Below the pieces are notes generated by a model, which was not told the origin of the DNA, searched no databases, and worked only from the letters and a program-made list of their open reading frames with translations. A program made the position numbers and the translations under genes. Below, in pieces: positions 43,820 to 52,664 of a stretch of 64,000 bases of DNA (the first letter of the stretch is position 1; each line of letters opens with the position of its first letter). Origin of the DNA: JAVVHE01 sp032249695 (GTDB lineage: Bacteria; Pseudomonadota; Alphaproteobacteria; Sphingomonadales; Sphingomonadaceae); NCBI GenBank assembly GCA_032249695.1, contig JAVVHE010000015.1:7519-71518 (forward strand). The letters are read 5' to 3'.

Positions 43820-46288
43820 TCACCCCTCGATCTTCGCGAAATCGGCGACCGCGTGGCAGGCGGTGACGAAGCGGTCGAGCAGAGTCAGCCGCGCGCGGCG
43901 GATGGCCGGGTCGGGATCGTTCACCATCAGCTCGTCGAAGAACCGGTCGATCGGCGCCCGCAGGCGCGCGAGCGCAGCCATCGCATCCTCGAACCGTTCG
44001 GCCTCGACCGCCTGCTTGGCGGCGGGCAGCGCGGTTTCCAGCGCATGCGCCAGCGCCGCCTGCGCGGGATGGTCGGACCCGGCCGCGATGTCCGCGGTGC
44101 GGTCCGCCTGGGCGAGCGCGGCGACCACCGGCGCGAAGTCCGGATCGTCGACCATGACAGGCGGGTCTTCCTCGCCGGTCCCGGGGATCGCGTTGTGCTG
44201 CGGTTCCGCGGCCGGGTCGAAGCTGGCCTGGCGCAGGATGTTGGCGGCGCGCTTGTAGGCGGCGAGCAGGTTCCTGCCGTCTTCGGTCTCGGTGAACGCC
44301 TGGAGCGCCCGCACGCGGGCGAGCAGGCGGACGAGGTCGTCCTCGCCGCCCAGCGCGAATACGGCGTCGACCAGATCGTGGCGGACACCGGCCTCGCGCT
44401 GCTGGACTTTGAGGCGGTCCAACAAGAACTCCAACAATTCGCCGTCGCGCAGGTTGCTGCCCCGGCCGCTGGATCGAACGAGCCGATCAGCCTCGCGCTC
44501 CGCGCCGGTCAGTCGAAGTCGGAGAATGCTCACGACGATGAGGCTGACTGCTCCAAGCGCAGCCCGGCGAAGCGCCAGCGGATCGCGGGAGCCGGTCGGC
44601 CGCTCGCCAGCACCAAACAGCGCGACAATACTGTCCAACTTATCCGCTAGCGCCACGGCGACGCTGACCGGGTCGGTTGGTACGGCGTCGCTCGGGCCAG
44701 CGGGCTTGTAATGGTCACTGACCGCCGCGGCGACGGCGGGATCTTCGCCGGCGGCAAGCGCGTAGTGGCCGCCCATCAAGCCCTGCAGCTCGGGAAACTC
44801 GCCGACGGATGCGCTGACGAGGTCGCACTTGGCCAGCAGCGCTGCGCGGTGGGCCTGGGCGGCGAGACGCGCCACGTCGGCCGCCGTGCCCTCTCGCTCG
44901 CCCGCGTGGCCAGGGAGAGGGAAGGGCCGGACCGCTCCGCTTGTCACCAGCCACTCGGCCAGCGCCGCGACGCGCTCGGCCTTGTCCCGCATTGAGCCTA
45001 GCTTCTCGTGGAAGGTCACGCGCTCCAGCTTGGGCGCGAAATGGTCCCAAAGGCCGTCGTCGTCCCGGCTCCCCAGCGGGGACGTCCCGGCGGCGGCCGC
45101 GCGCCACTCGCGCAGATCCTGCTCCCAGAAGAAGCGCGCGTCGGATAGGCGCGCGGCGAGCACGCGGCGGTTGCCCTCGACGATCGTGGCGCCGCCGTCG
45201 GGCGCCTCGAGGTTCGCCACGCAAACAAAGGCTGGCGCAAGGCCGCCCGTGTCCCCGATCCCCACCTGCGGCTGGTTCCCGTCCCCAAGTGGGGATCGGG
45301 AAGGAATTGGCCCGCTGCCCTGCGCAAGCGCCTGCCCACGCTCGGCTTGGAGAGGGGGCTCGTCCGGCGCAGCCGGATGGTGGAATGGCCCTGCGCACGC
45401 GAAGTATTTCTGGTTGGTGCGCATGGTGAGCTGGATCACCTCGCGCGGCACGTCCAGGAACGCTGGATCGAAGCGCCCCAGCAGCGGCACCGGCCATTCG
45501 GTGAGGCCCGCATTCTCGGCGACCAGCCCCTCGTCGGGGATGAACGCCAGCCCCGCCTCGGCGGCTGCGCGCGCTGCGCCCTCGGCGATGATGCGGCGGC
45601 GCTCGGCCGCGTCGAGGATCACATGAGCCTCGCGGAGCTGGTGCGCGTAGCTCTGCGCGGAGGCGATCGTGATCCCCCCCGGACCGGCGCGGGGGGTCGC
45701 GTCGGACCCTCCGCGCCGATCGCTTCGCATGAACCGATGCCCGCGCGTCTCGCGCCCGGCCGGAACGCCCAGCACCGTCAGCGGCACCACGGCGTCGTCC
45801 AGCAGCGCAACCACGCCCATCAGCGGCCGCACCCAGCGTGGACTGTCCATGCTTTCCGACGCTGCACCCCAGCGCATCGACTTGGGCCACGACAGCGCGG
45901 CAACGGCCTCGCTCACCGCTTCGGGCAGCACGGCGGCCGTCGCGCGCCCGGGCGTCTCGATCATCGCGTAAAGGAACCGGCCCTTCGGCGTCTCGCGCTC
46001 GTGCAACGCCTCGCGCGGAAGCCCCGTCGAGCGCAGAAAGCCGTCCACCGCCCCCGCTGGAGCGTCCGCGCGCGGCCCGCGCCGCTCCTCGCGCGTGGCC
46101 TCGGTCGCGGCAGGCAGCCCCCGCGCGAACAGCGCCAGCCGCCGCGGGGTGACGTGGCACTCCACCCCGGCCGACAGCCCGCGCTTGCCCAGCGCCTCGC
46201 CAAACAGCCGCGCCAGGTCGTCGGCCGCGCGGCCCTGCATCCGCGCGGGGATCTCCTCGGTCAGCAATTCGAGCACGAAGTTCGGCAT
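43820..46288 (-). CDS. glyS: Glycine-tRNA ligase beta subunit
   Basis: 822 residues from the ATG at 46286-46288; most proteobacterial GlyS proteins are about 690 residues. N-terminal signature MPNFVLELLTEEIPARM; central catalytic-helper regions such as PVPLLGRFDPAFLDVPREV and MRTNQKYFAC; C-terminal anticodon-binding helices (RANILRQASFDPAAE, INRF-like DRFFDELMVNDPDP). The excess length comes from several low-complexity insertions (around residues 205-225, 320-365, 400-415 and 450-470) that coincide with palindromic DNA. It pairs with glyQ, overlapping it by one base (TGATG). Confidence 0.93.
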   Translation of the reverse strand: MPNFVLELLTEEIPARMQGRAADDLARLFGEALGKRGLSAGVECHVTPRRLALFARGLPAATEATREERRGPRADAPAGAVDGFLRSTGLPREALHERETPKGRFLYAMIETPGRATAAVLPEAVSEAVAALSWPKSMRWGAASESMDSPRWVRPLMGVVALLDDAVVPLTVLGVPAGRETRGHRFMRSDRRGGSDATPRAGPGGITIASAQSYAHQLREAHVILDAAERRRIIAEGAARAAAEAGLAFIPDEGLVAENAGLTEWPVPLLGRFDPAFLDVPREVIQLTMRTNQKYFACAGPFHHPAAPDEPPLQAERGQALAQGSGPIPSRSPLGDGNQPQVGIGDTGGLAPAFVCVANLEAPDGGATIVEGNRRVLAARLSDARFFWEQDLREWRAAAAGTSPLGSRDDDGLWDHFAPKLERVTFHEKLGSMRDKAERVAALAEWLVTSGAVRPFPLPGHAGEREGTAADVARLAAQAHRAALLAKCDLVSASVGEFPELQGLMGGHYALAAGEDPAVAAAVSDHYKPAGPSDAVPTDPVSVAVALADKLDSIVALFGAGERPTGSRDPLALRRAALGAVSLIVVSILRLRLTGAEREADRLVRSSGRGSNLRDGELLEFLLDRLKVQQREAGVRHDLVDAVFALGGEDDLVRLLARVRALQAFTETEDGRNLLAAYKRAANILRQASFDPAAEPQHNAIPGTGEEDPPVMVDDPDFAPVVAALAQADRTADIAAGSDHPAQAALAHALETALPAAKQAVEAERFEDAMAALARLRAPIDRFFDELMVNDPDPAIRRARLTLLDRFVTACHAVADFAKIEG
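44889..44921. repeat. Palindromic insertion arm in glyS (CCCTCTC/GAGAGGG)
   Basis: CCCTCTC at 44889-44895 pairs with GAGAGGG at 44915-44921 across a 19-base loop. It lies in an in-frame stretch translated as FPLPGHAGEREGTAA, which fits no conserved GlyS segment. The same CCTCTCC/GGAGAGG words occur in pdhC and the acyl ligase. Confidence 0.6.
45255..45301. repeat. Perfect 12-bp inverted repeat in an in-frame insertion of glyS
   Basis: CCCGATCCCCAC at 45255-45266 and GTGGGGATCGGG at 45290-45301, separated by 23 bases. The enclosing insertion encodes SGPIPSRSPLGDGNQPQVG on the minus strand and interrupts a conserved part of GlyS between the PVPLLGRF region and FVCVANLE. The stem is perfect and long, unlike a chance GC hairpin. 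Confidence 0.75.
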
Positions 46289-47145
46289 CAGGCCCAGCCG
46301 TGCTTGCGCATTTGCGCCTGGCATGCCCCCACCGCCAGCGTGCGCACCCGGCCGATATAGGCGGCGCGCTCGGCCACCGAGATCACGCCGCGCGCATGCA
46401 TGAGGTTGAACAGGTGGCTCGCCGTGATGGCCTGCTCGTAGGCCGGGATCGGCAACCCGGCTGCGATCAGATGCTGCGCCGCGGCCTCGGCCTCGCGGAA
46501 CTGGCGCAGGAGCACGTCGGTGTCGGCATGCTCGAAATTATACGCGCTCATCTGACGCTCGTTCTCCAGGAACACGTCGCCGTAGGTCACGCCCGCGTCG
46601 TTGAACGCCAGCTTGTAGACGTCGTCGACGCCCTGTGCATACATCGCCAGCCGCTCCAGCCCGTAGGTGATCTCGCCGCTGACCGGTTTGCAGTCATAGC
46701 CGCCCACCTGCTGGAAATAGGTGAACTGCGTCACCTCCATGCCGTCGCACCACACCTCCCAGCCCAGCCCCCATGCGCCGAGCGTCGGGCTTTCCCAGTC
46801 GTCCTCGACGAAGCGGATGTCATGCAGCCTGAGGTCGATGCCGATCGCCTCCAGCGAGCCCAGATACTGGTCGAGGATGTCGGACGGCGACGGCTTCAGG
46901 ATCACCTGGAACTGGTAATAATGCTGCAGCCGGTTGGGGTTCTCGCCATAGCGCCCGTCGGTCGGGCGGCGGCAGGGCTGCGCATAGGCGGCACGCCACG
47001 GATCGGGCCCGAGCGAGCGGAGCGTGGTCGCGGGGTGGAACGTGCCCGCCCCCATCGCGAGGTCGTAGGGTTGCAACAGCACGCAGCCGCGCTCGCCCCA
47101 GTAGGCCTGCAGCGCTAGGATCATGGCTTGGAACGGCAGCGCCAT
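46288..47145 (-). CDS. glyQ: Glycine-tRNA ligase alpha subunit
   Basis: 285 residues from the ATG at 47143-47145; a TTG 13 codons upstream is also in frame. With GlyS it forms the alpha2-beta2 synthetase that charges tRNA-Gly. The class II core is intact: AMILALQAYWGERGCVLLQ, motif 2 region PCRRPTDGRYGENPNRLQHYYQFQ split as RRPTDGRYGENPNR, and the GWEVWCDGMEVTQFTYFQQ and SGEITYGLERLAMY (motif 3). Co-transcription with glyS is certain from the one-base overlap. The promoter region is shared with the divergent patatin gene. Confidence 0.95.
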   Translation of the reverse strand: MALPFQAMILALQAYWGERGCVLLQPYDLAMGAGTFHPATTLRSLGPDPWRAAYAQPCRRPTDGRYGENPNRLQHYYQFQVILKPSPSDILDQYLGSLEAIGIDLRLHDIRFVEDDWESPTLGAWGLGWEVWCDGMEVTQFTYFQQVGGYDCKPVSGEITYGLERLAMYAQGVDDVYKLAFNDAGVTYGDVFLENERQMSAYNFEHADTDVLLRQFREAEAAAQHLIAAGLPIPAYEQAITASHLFNLMHARGVISVAERAAYIGRVRTLAVGACQAQMRKHGWA

Positions 47146-47198
47146 CGTGGCGGGCTCGTGCACGGCGGCGGCTTCAGGCGTCAAGCGCGCTCGCGTGC

Positions 47199-47227
47199 TT
47201 GTTCATTTGTTCCGGCGGGCCTATAGT
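47199..47227 (+). promoter_or_regulatory. Probable sigma-70 promoter of the patatin/decarboxylase operon
   Basis: TTGTTC at 47199-47204, a 17-base spacer and TATAGT at 47222-47227. The -10 matches five of six consensus bases and the -35 four of six. Transcription would start near 47234, leaving a leader of about 50 bases and a GGGGA ribosome site before the ATG at 47284. Confidence 0.5.
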
Positions 47228-47283
47228 CGGGATGCGATAGAGGGACGCGGGGCTGTGATCCCGCCTGCTGAGGGGCTAGGGGA

Positions 47284-48348
47284 ATGGCGGACGATAACCT
47301 CCGTGCTGGCGCGGCTGCGCCGGAACGCGCTGGGCAGAACACGAAACTGGTGAATCTGGCGCTGCAGGGCGGCGGCGCGCACGGCGCGTTCGCTTGGGGC
47401 GTGCTCGATCGCATCCTGGAAGACGGACGCATCGATTTCGATGGAGTGAGCGCGACGTCGGCCGGTGCGATGAACGCAACGGTGCTTGGTTACGGCCTGA
47501 CGATCGGCGGCAAAGAAGGCGCACGCGAGCAACTCGCGCATTTCTGGCAGAAGATCAGCGACGCGGGCAGCAAGGGTGTTCTCCAGCCCAGCTGGATAGA
47601 CAAGATGCTGGGCAACCACAGCCTGGATTTCTCGCCGGCCTTCATGGTGTTCGATCTGATGAGCCGGGTGATGAGCCCGTATGATCTGAACCCCTTCAAC
47701 TTCAACCCGCTGCGCGATGTGCTGGAATCCGTCGTCGATTTCGAACAGCTGCGCGCGGGCTGCCCGGTGAAGCTCTACCTCAGCGCGACGAACGTCCGGA
47801 CGGGTAAGGTCCGCGTCTTTGAAACGCACGAGATCGGACCGGACCAGGTGCTGGCGAGCGGCTGCCTGCCGTTCCTGTTCCACACGATTGAGATTGATGG
47901 CGAAGCCTACTGGGACGGTGGGTACATGGGAAACCCCGCCATCTTTCCGCTGATCTATGGTGCGCGGTCGAACGACGTGATGATTATTCACATCAACCCG
48001 CTCTATCGTGATGAGATTCCGCGCACAGCCAAGGATATCCTGAACCGCATCAACGAAATCAGCTTCAACAGCTCGCTGATGCGCGAGATGCGGGCGATTG
48101 CGTTCGTCACCCACCTGATCGACGACGGCCAGCTGCACGACGAAAAGCACCGCCGGATGTTCGTTCACTCCATCCGCGACGACGAGTTCATGCGCTCGCT
48201 TGGCGTCACGTCGAAGCTGAACCCGGATTGGGATTTCCTGTGCAAGCTGCGCGACGTGGGGCGCGAGCGGGCCGAGGTGTGGTTATCGCAAAACTTCGAC
48301 GATATCGGCCGCAAGAGCACGACCGATCTCAAGGATCTCTTCATGTAG
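47284..48348 (+). CDS. Patatin-like phospholipase family protein
   Basis: 354 residues. Patatin fold with oxyanion hole LALQGGGAHGAFAWGVLD at residues ~25-42, nucleophile elbow SATSAGAMNATVL (A-T-S-A-G instead of the usual G-T-S-A-G) and the catalytic Asp in YWDGGYMGNPAIFPL (D-G-G). It should hydrolyse acyl esters by a Ser-Asp dyad. The C-terminal third is unique to relatives found in polyester-accumulating alphaproteobacteria. In sphingomonads this gene typically sits with acetoacetate decarboxylase-like genes, which points to a role in short-chain hydroxyacid or lipid metabolism (inference). Confidence 0.92.
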   Translation: MADDNLRAGAAAPERAGQNTKLVNLALQGGGAHGAFAWGVLDRILEDGRIDFDGVSATSAGAMNATVLGYGLTIGGKEGAREQLAHFWQKISDAGSKGVLQPSWIDKMLGNHSLDFSPAFMVFDLMSRVMSPYDLNPFNFNPLRDVLESVVDFEQLRAGCPVKLYLSATNVRTGKVRVFETHEIGPDQVLASGCLPFLFHTIEIDGEAYWDGGYMGNPAIFPLIYGARSNDVMIIHINPLYRDEIPRTAKDILNRINEISFNSSLMREMRAIAFVTHLIDDGQLHDEKHRRMFVHSIRDDEFMRSLGVTSKLNPDWDFLCKLRDVGRERAEVWLSQNFDDIGRKSTTDLKDLFM

Positions 48349-48387
48349 TTGCGCCCGACGCCGGGCAAGGGGATTGGGGGACGAGGG

Positions 48388-49140
48388 ATGACGCCTGAAC
48401 AGATATTAGCACTGCCGTGTGTGCCGGCGATCAGCCCCAGCTATCCGCTGGGGCCCTACCGCTTCGTCAACCGCGAATACATGATCATCACCTACGAAAC
48501 CGATCCGGAGCTGCTGCGTCAGGCGGTTCCCGAGCCGCTGGTGCCGAATGCCGACAACCAGGTGCTCTATGAGTGGATCCGCATGCCGGACAGCTCTGGC
48601 TTCGGTGACTATACCGAATCGGGCGTCGTGATCCCGTGCACATTCAACGGCGAGCCGATCAACTTCACGGCGCAGATGTACCTGGATGACGAGCCGCCGA
48701 TCAGTGCCGGACGCGAGATCTGGGGCTTCCCGAAGAAATACGCCTTTCCGAAGATCAGCGTGAACGGCGACACGCTGACGGGCACGTTGCATTATGCGGG
48801 CGAGCTCGTGGCGATGGGCACGATGGCCTACAAGCACCAGATCAGCCCGGGCGGAGCCGAAGCGACCGCCAAGGGCATGACCAAGACGCAGTGCAACCTG
48901 AAGATCATCCCCGACGTGGATGGCAATCCGAAAATCTGCCAGCTGGTCGCCTATAATCTGGAAGACATCACGATCCACGGCAGCTGGATCAGCCCCGCCC
49001 GGCTGCAGCTGATTCCACACGTGAATGCTCCGGTGGGCGATCTGCCGGTCAAGCGCATCGTCGGCGGCAAGCACTTTCTCGGCAACCTGACGCTGCCGCA
49101 TGGACGGGTGCTCTATGACTACATCACGGGCCAGGACTGA
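48388..49140 (+). CDS. Acetoacetate decarboxylase family protein, copy 1
   Basis: 250 residues from the ATG at 48388, with GAGG just upstream; an in-frame extension to 48349 lacks homology. The fold is that of acetoacetate decarboxylase. The Schiff-base region reads REIWGFPKKYAFPK, with two adjacent Lys as in the classical clostridial enzyme (Lys115-Lys116). Other conserved stretches are EYMIITYETDPELLRQAVP, a typical N-terminal motif, and FTAQMYLDDEPP with an acidic residue. It may decarboxylate acetoacetate to acetone or act on a related beta-keto acid. It lies 39 bases after the patatin gene. Confidence 0.92.
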   Translation: MTPEQILALPCVPAISPSYPLGPYRFVNREYMIITYETDPELLRQAVPEPLVPNADNQVLYEWIRMPDSSGFGDYTESGVVIPCTFNGEPINFTAQMYLDDEPPISAGREIWGFPKKYAFPKISVNGDTLTGTLHYAGELVAMGTMAYKHQISPGGAEATAKGMTKTQCNLKIIPDVDGNPKICQLVAYNLEDITIHGSWISPARLQLIPHVNAPVGDLPVKRIVGGKHFLGNLTLPHGRVLYDYITGQD

Positions 49141-49155
49141 GGGGGAGTTCGGACC

Positions 49156-49896
49156 ATGAACAAGCAAGACGTCCTCAAGCTGGCTTCGATGCCGCTGCAA
49201 AGCCCGACCTATCCGCGCGGGCCGTACCGGTTCTTCAACCGTCAATATATGGTGCACCACTACCGTACCGACCCGGCGCTGATCCGGCAGAACCTGCCCG
49301 AGCCGCTGCTGCCCGAGGGCGACACGGTGACGGTGCAGTGGCTCGATCTCCCCGATGGCGAGGGCTTCGGCGCCTATTCGGCCGCGGCGCAGACGATCCC
49401 GTGCACCCTGAACGGCCATCCGTGCTCGTTCATCGTTCAGATGTACGTGGACAACTGTCCGCCGCTGGCGGGTGGTCGCGAGATCTGGGGCTATCCGATG
49501 AAGTACGGCATCGCGAAGCTGTGCGTGAACAGCGACACGCTCACCGGCACGCTCGATTATGCGCGCGAGAACGTTGCGGTGGGGACGATGACCTATAAGC
49601 ACGCAGCCTATGGCGACGGGCACGAGGCCGCGAAGGCGTTCTTCGACCGTACGCAGGTTACGCTGAAGGTGATCCCGGGCATCGACGGCAAGCCCGCCAT
49701 CGCGCAGCTTGTCGGCGTCGACATGGAGCAGGTGAAGGTGGAAGGCGCCTGGACCGGCCGCGGCCGCCTGGAACTGAACCCCGCCGTCAATGCCCCGCTT
49801 GCCGACTTGCCGGTGCTGGAGCACCGCGGCGCACTGCACATGGTCACCAGCATGACGCTGCCCTACGGCCGCGTGCTGCACGACTATTTGGGGTGA
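49156..49896 (+). CDS. Acetoacetate decarboxylase family protein, copy 2, with altered Lys motif
   Basis: 246 residues, clearly paralogous to copy 1 fifteen bases upstream (RQYMVHHYRTDPALIRQNLP; FIVQMYVDNCPPLAGGREIW). The Schiff-base region reads REIWGYPMKYGIAK: the first of the paired Lys residues is Met, and only the second is retained. If the first Lys is the nucleophile, as in the clostridial enzyme, this copy is either inactive as a decarboxylase or has changed activity. The pair may form a hetero-oligomer. An intrinsic-terminator-like hairpin follows. Confidence 0.9.
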   Translation: MNKQDVLKLASMPLQSPTYPRGPYRFFNRQYMVHHYRTDPALIRQNLPEPLLPEGDTVTVQWLDLPDGEGFGAYSAAAQTIPCTLNGHPCSFIVQMYVDNCPPLAGGREIWGYPMKYGIAKLCVNSDTLTGTLDYARENVAVGTMTYKHAAYGDGHEAAKAFFDRTQVTLKVIPGIDGKPAIAQLVGVDMEQVKVEGAWTGRGRLELNPAVNAPLADLPVLEHRGALHMVTSMTLPYGRVLHDYLG

Positions 49897-49916
49897 TCGG
49901 CGCGAAGAGCAGAGTG

Positions 49917-49932
49917 AGGGGCAGCTGCCCCT
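49917..49932. terminator. Hairpin between convergent genes, possible bidirectional terminator
   Basis: AGGGGCAGCTGCCCCT is a perfect 16-base palindrome between the end of the second decarboxylase gene and the end of metG. No long U-run follows in either direction (GATCTTTG on the plus strand), so termination strength is uncertain. Confidence 0.45.
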
Positions 49933-49982
49933 GATCTTTGCGCTCCTGCAATCGGCCTCGGTGCGATAGGGGCAGGGCGCGG

Positions 49983-51512
49983 CTAATCCACCGGCGCGTT
50001 GACGCGCGGGAACACGCCCTGCGGTGTTGGCAGCGCGGTACCGGCCGCGACGCCGATGTCTAGAGCCTCGAAGCTGCGCCTCGCGGCTGCGACGCCCAGC
50101 TGATCGAGCAGCCGCGCGGCCGAGCTGGGGCAGGCGGGCGCCAGCAGCAGCGCGATGCGCCGCACCGCGTCGAGCGTTTCGGCGAGCACGGCTTCCATGC
50201 GCGGCCGGTCGGTCTTGGCGAGCGCCCAAGGTGCTGCGTCGGCGAAATAGCCGTTGGCTGCGCTCACCATCTTCATCAGGCTTTCAAGCCCTCGATGCAG
50301 CGCCAGGCTGTCCATCGCGTCCATGTAGGCTGCCGTCCCCTCGGTCAGCGCGGCGCGCAGCTCGGCTTCGGCTGTATCAGGCTCGGCGCGGGCTGGGATC
50401 GCGCCGCCGCACTGCTTGGCGACGATGGACAGCGAGCGTTGCGCGAGATTGCCGATGCCGTTTGCCAGCTCGGCGTTCGTGCGCGTGACGATCGCTTCGT
50501 GGCTGTAGCTGCCGTCCTGGCCGAACGGCACCTCGCGCAGCAGGAACCAGCGGATCGGATCGACTCCGTAGGTTGCCGCAAAACCGAACGGGCCTTCGGC
50601 GTTGCCAGCCGATTTTCCCATCTTTTCGCCGCGTTGCAGCAAGAAGCCGTGGCCGAACTCGGCGCGTGGAAGGGGCAGGCCGACGCTCATCAGGAAGGCG
50701 GGCCAGTAGACGGCATGGAAGCGGACGATGTCCTTGCCGATCACGTGCAGGTCCGCGGGCCAGCGCGCCTCCCATCCCTCGGCGGGCCAGCCGGAGCGCG
50801 TCAGGTAGTTGGTCAGCGCGTCGACCCACACATACATCACGTGGCCGGGCGCGCCGGGCACGGGCACGCCCCAGTCGAAGCTGGTGCGGCTGATCGACAG
50901 GTCCTTGAGGCCGCCCGCCACGAAGCTTCGCGCCTCGTTCAGCCGCGCTTCGGGCCGCAGGAATCCGGGCTGCTCGTCATACAGCCGCAGCAACCGGTCA
51001 GCGTAGCGAGACAGGCGAAAGAAATAGCTCTCCTCGACGGTCCATTCGACGGGGGTGCCCTGCGGGCTGCGATAGCCTTCGCCGTCGGGGTTGGGGACGA
51101 TCTCGTCCTCACCATAGAAGGCTTCGTCGCGGACCGAATACCAGCCCTCGTAGCGATCGAGATAGATGTCGCCAGCTGCTTCCATGCGCCGCCACAGTTC
51201 CTGGCAGGTGGCGATATGGTCGGCATCGGTGGTGCGGATGAACCGGTCGAAGCCGATATCGAACGTCTGCGCGAGCTTCAGGAACTCGTCGCCGTTGCGG
51301 TCGGCAAGCTCGCGCGGGGTCACTCCGGCAGCGCGCGCGGCCTGCGCCATCTTCAGGCCGTGGACGTCGGTTCCCGTCATGAAGAACACGTCGTTGCCCT
51401 TCAGGCGGCGGTAGCGCGCGATCGCGTCGGCGGCGATCATTTCGTAGGCGTGGCCCAGGTGCGGGCTTCCGTTCGGGTAGTAGATCGCGGTGGTAATGTA
51501 GAAACTGCTCAC
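49983..51512 (-). CDS. metG: Methionine-tRNA ligase
   Basis: 509 residues, the short bacterial type without the C-terminal tRNA-binding domain. The HIGH-like motif is YPNGSPHLGHAYEMIAAD at residues ~12-29, and the KMSKS-like motif is GEKMGKSAGN near residue 298. The anticodon domain at the C-terminal third contains the VSAANGYFADAAPWALAK segment that is typical. It has no CxxC zinc knuckle in the connective peptide, as in related alphaproteobacterial enzymes. It lies nine bases after holB on the same strand, so they share a transcript. Confidence 0.96.
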   Translation of the reverse strand: MSSFYITTAIYYPNGSPHLGHAYEMIAADAIARYRRLKGNDVFFMTGTDVHGLKMAQAARAAGVTPRELADRNGDEFLKLAQTFDIGFDRFIRTTDADHIATCQELWRRMEAAGDIYLDRYEGWYSVRDEAFYGEDEIVPNPDGEGYRSPQGTPVEWTVEESYFFRLSRYADRLLRLYDEQPGFLRPEARLNEARSFVAGGLKDLSISRTSFDWGVPVPGAPGHVMYVWVDALTNYLTRSGWPAEGWEARWPADLHVIGKDIVRFHAVYWPAFLMSVGLPLPRAEFGHGFLLQRGEKMGKSAGNAEGPFGFAATYGVDPIRWFLLREVPFGQDGSYSHEAIVTRTNAELANGIGNLAQRSLSIVAKQCGGAIPARAEPDTAEAELRAALTEGTAAYMDAMDSLALHRGLESLMKMVSAANGYFADAAPWALAKTDRPRMEAVLAETLDAVRRIALLLAPACPSSAARLLDQLGVAAARRSFEALDIGVAAGTALPTPQGVFPRVNAPVD

Positions 51513-51521
51513 CCGCGGCCC

Positions 51522-52520
51522 CTAGCGCGCCGCTGCGCCAGCGACCAAGCCCGCCAGCTCGGCGACGACCGATTGTTGCTCCAAGCTCAGCGGCACGGCT
51601 TCGTCGGCCAGCTTCTGCGCGCGCTCCCAGCGGTCAAGCAGTGCGGGCAGGCGCGCGTCGGGCGCGGTGCGGGCATGCGCGGCAAGCGTGCGCGGCGCAA
51701 GATCGAGCAGCGCCTCGAAGCGCGGCTGGCCTGCCTTGCCCTGCAGCCACTGTGCGAGCTTCAATCCGAGCGCGGGCGCGTCGTGCGGCGCCGCTGCAGC
51801 AAGCGTATCGAGCGCGGCCTGCAGTTCGCCGATGTGGAGGCCAGCGTAGGCCACCGCGCGCCCCGGCGCTCCGGCCGCGACGCGCTCCAGTGCGGCGCGC
51901 TCGACTGCAGGCGATTCGGGCAGCGCCTCGGCGAGGACGGCTGCGGTTTCGGCCGGTGTCAGCAGGTCGAAGCGCAGGCGGCGGCAGCGCGAGCGGATCG
52001 TCGGCAGCAGCCGCCCCGGTGCATGGCTCACCAGCAGAAACAGCGTCCGCGCGGGCGGCTCCTCCAAGCTTTTCAGGAGTGAATTGGCGCTTTGCGTGTT
52101 CAAATCATCCACTGCATCGATGATGACGACGCGCCACTCGGCAAGCGCGCTCGTAGACTGGAACAGCTTCAGAATGCCCCGGTACTCAATCGACTCAAGG
52201 GTGCTGCCCTTATCCGGAGTGCCACCGCGGAGCTGGACGAGAACAATCTCCTTCCCAAGCTCGCCGTTCTTCCGAAGCGGCCGCTCGATGACGATCAGAT
52301 CGGGATGGCTGCCCGCTGCGATCAGCCGTGCGGCGGGATGGTCGTCGGCCACGCCAAAGGTCGGCGCGCCCGCCAGCACCATGCGCGCGGCAGAGTCGGC
52401 GAAGGTCCGTTTGCCGACCCCCTCCGGCCCCGCGAGCAGCCATGCATGGTGCAGCCGCCCCGCGCTCCACGCTGCGAGGAACTGCGCCGCTGCACTCTCC
52501 TGCCCGATCACCACGCCCAT
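51522..52520 (-). CDS. holB: DNA polymerase III subunit delta'
   Basis: 332 residues. Clamp-loader subunit with an AAA+ fold. The N-terminal LLAGPEGVGKRTFADSAAR carries a Walker A-like loop; SNSLLKSLEEPPARTLFLL and RLLPTIRSRCRRLRFDLL are the diagnostic delta' region (SRC motif). The C-terminal collar is less conserved. holB-metG adjacency is common in alphaproteobacteria, usually as tmk-holB-metG-tatD; here tmk and tatD are absent from both sides. Confidence 0.94.
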   Translation of the reverse strand: MGVVIGQESAAAQFLAAWSAGRLHHAWLLAGPEGVGKRTFADSAARMVLAGAPTFGVADDHPAARLIAAGSHPDLIVIERPLRKNGELGKEIVLVQLRGGTPDKGSTLESIEYRGILKLFQSTSALAEWRVVIIDAVDDLNTQSANSLLKSLEEPPARTLFLLVSHAPGRLLPTIRSRCRRLRFDLLTPAETAAVLAEALPESPAVERAALERVAAGAPGRAVAYAGLHIGELQAALDTLAAAAPHDAPALGLKLAQWLQGKAGQPRFEALLDLAPRTLAAHARTAPDARLPALLDRWERAQKLADEAVPLSLEQQSVVAELAGLVAGAAAR

Positions 52521-52664
52521 CGCGTTTCGGCCTTCACCTCAATTTCACGAGGTTCGCGCGGGCGGGGGTGCGCGACGGCGCTTTAGCTTTGCCCGCCGGG
52601 ACGGCGTGCGCGGGCCGGGAGCGGAGCGGGTGCAGCATCGCTCCGCACGCTGTCACGCCCGGTT

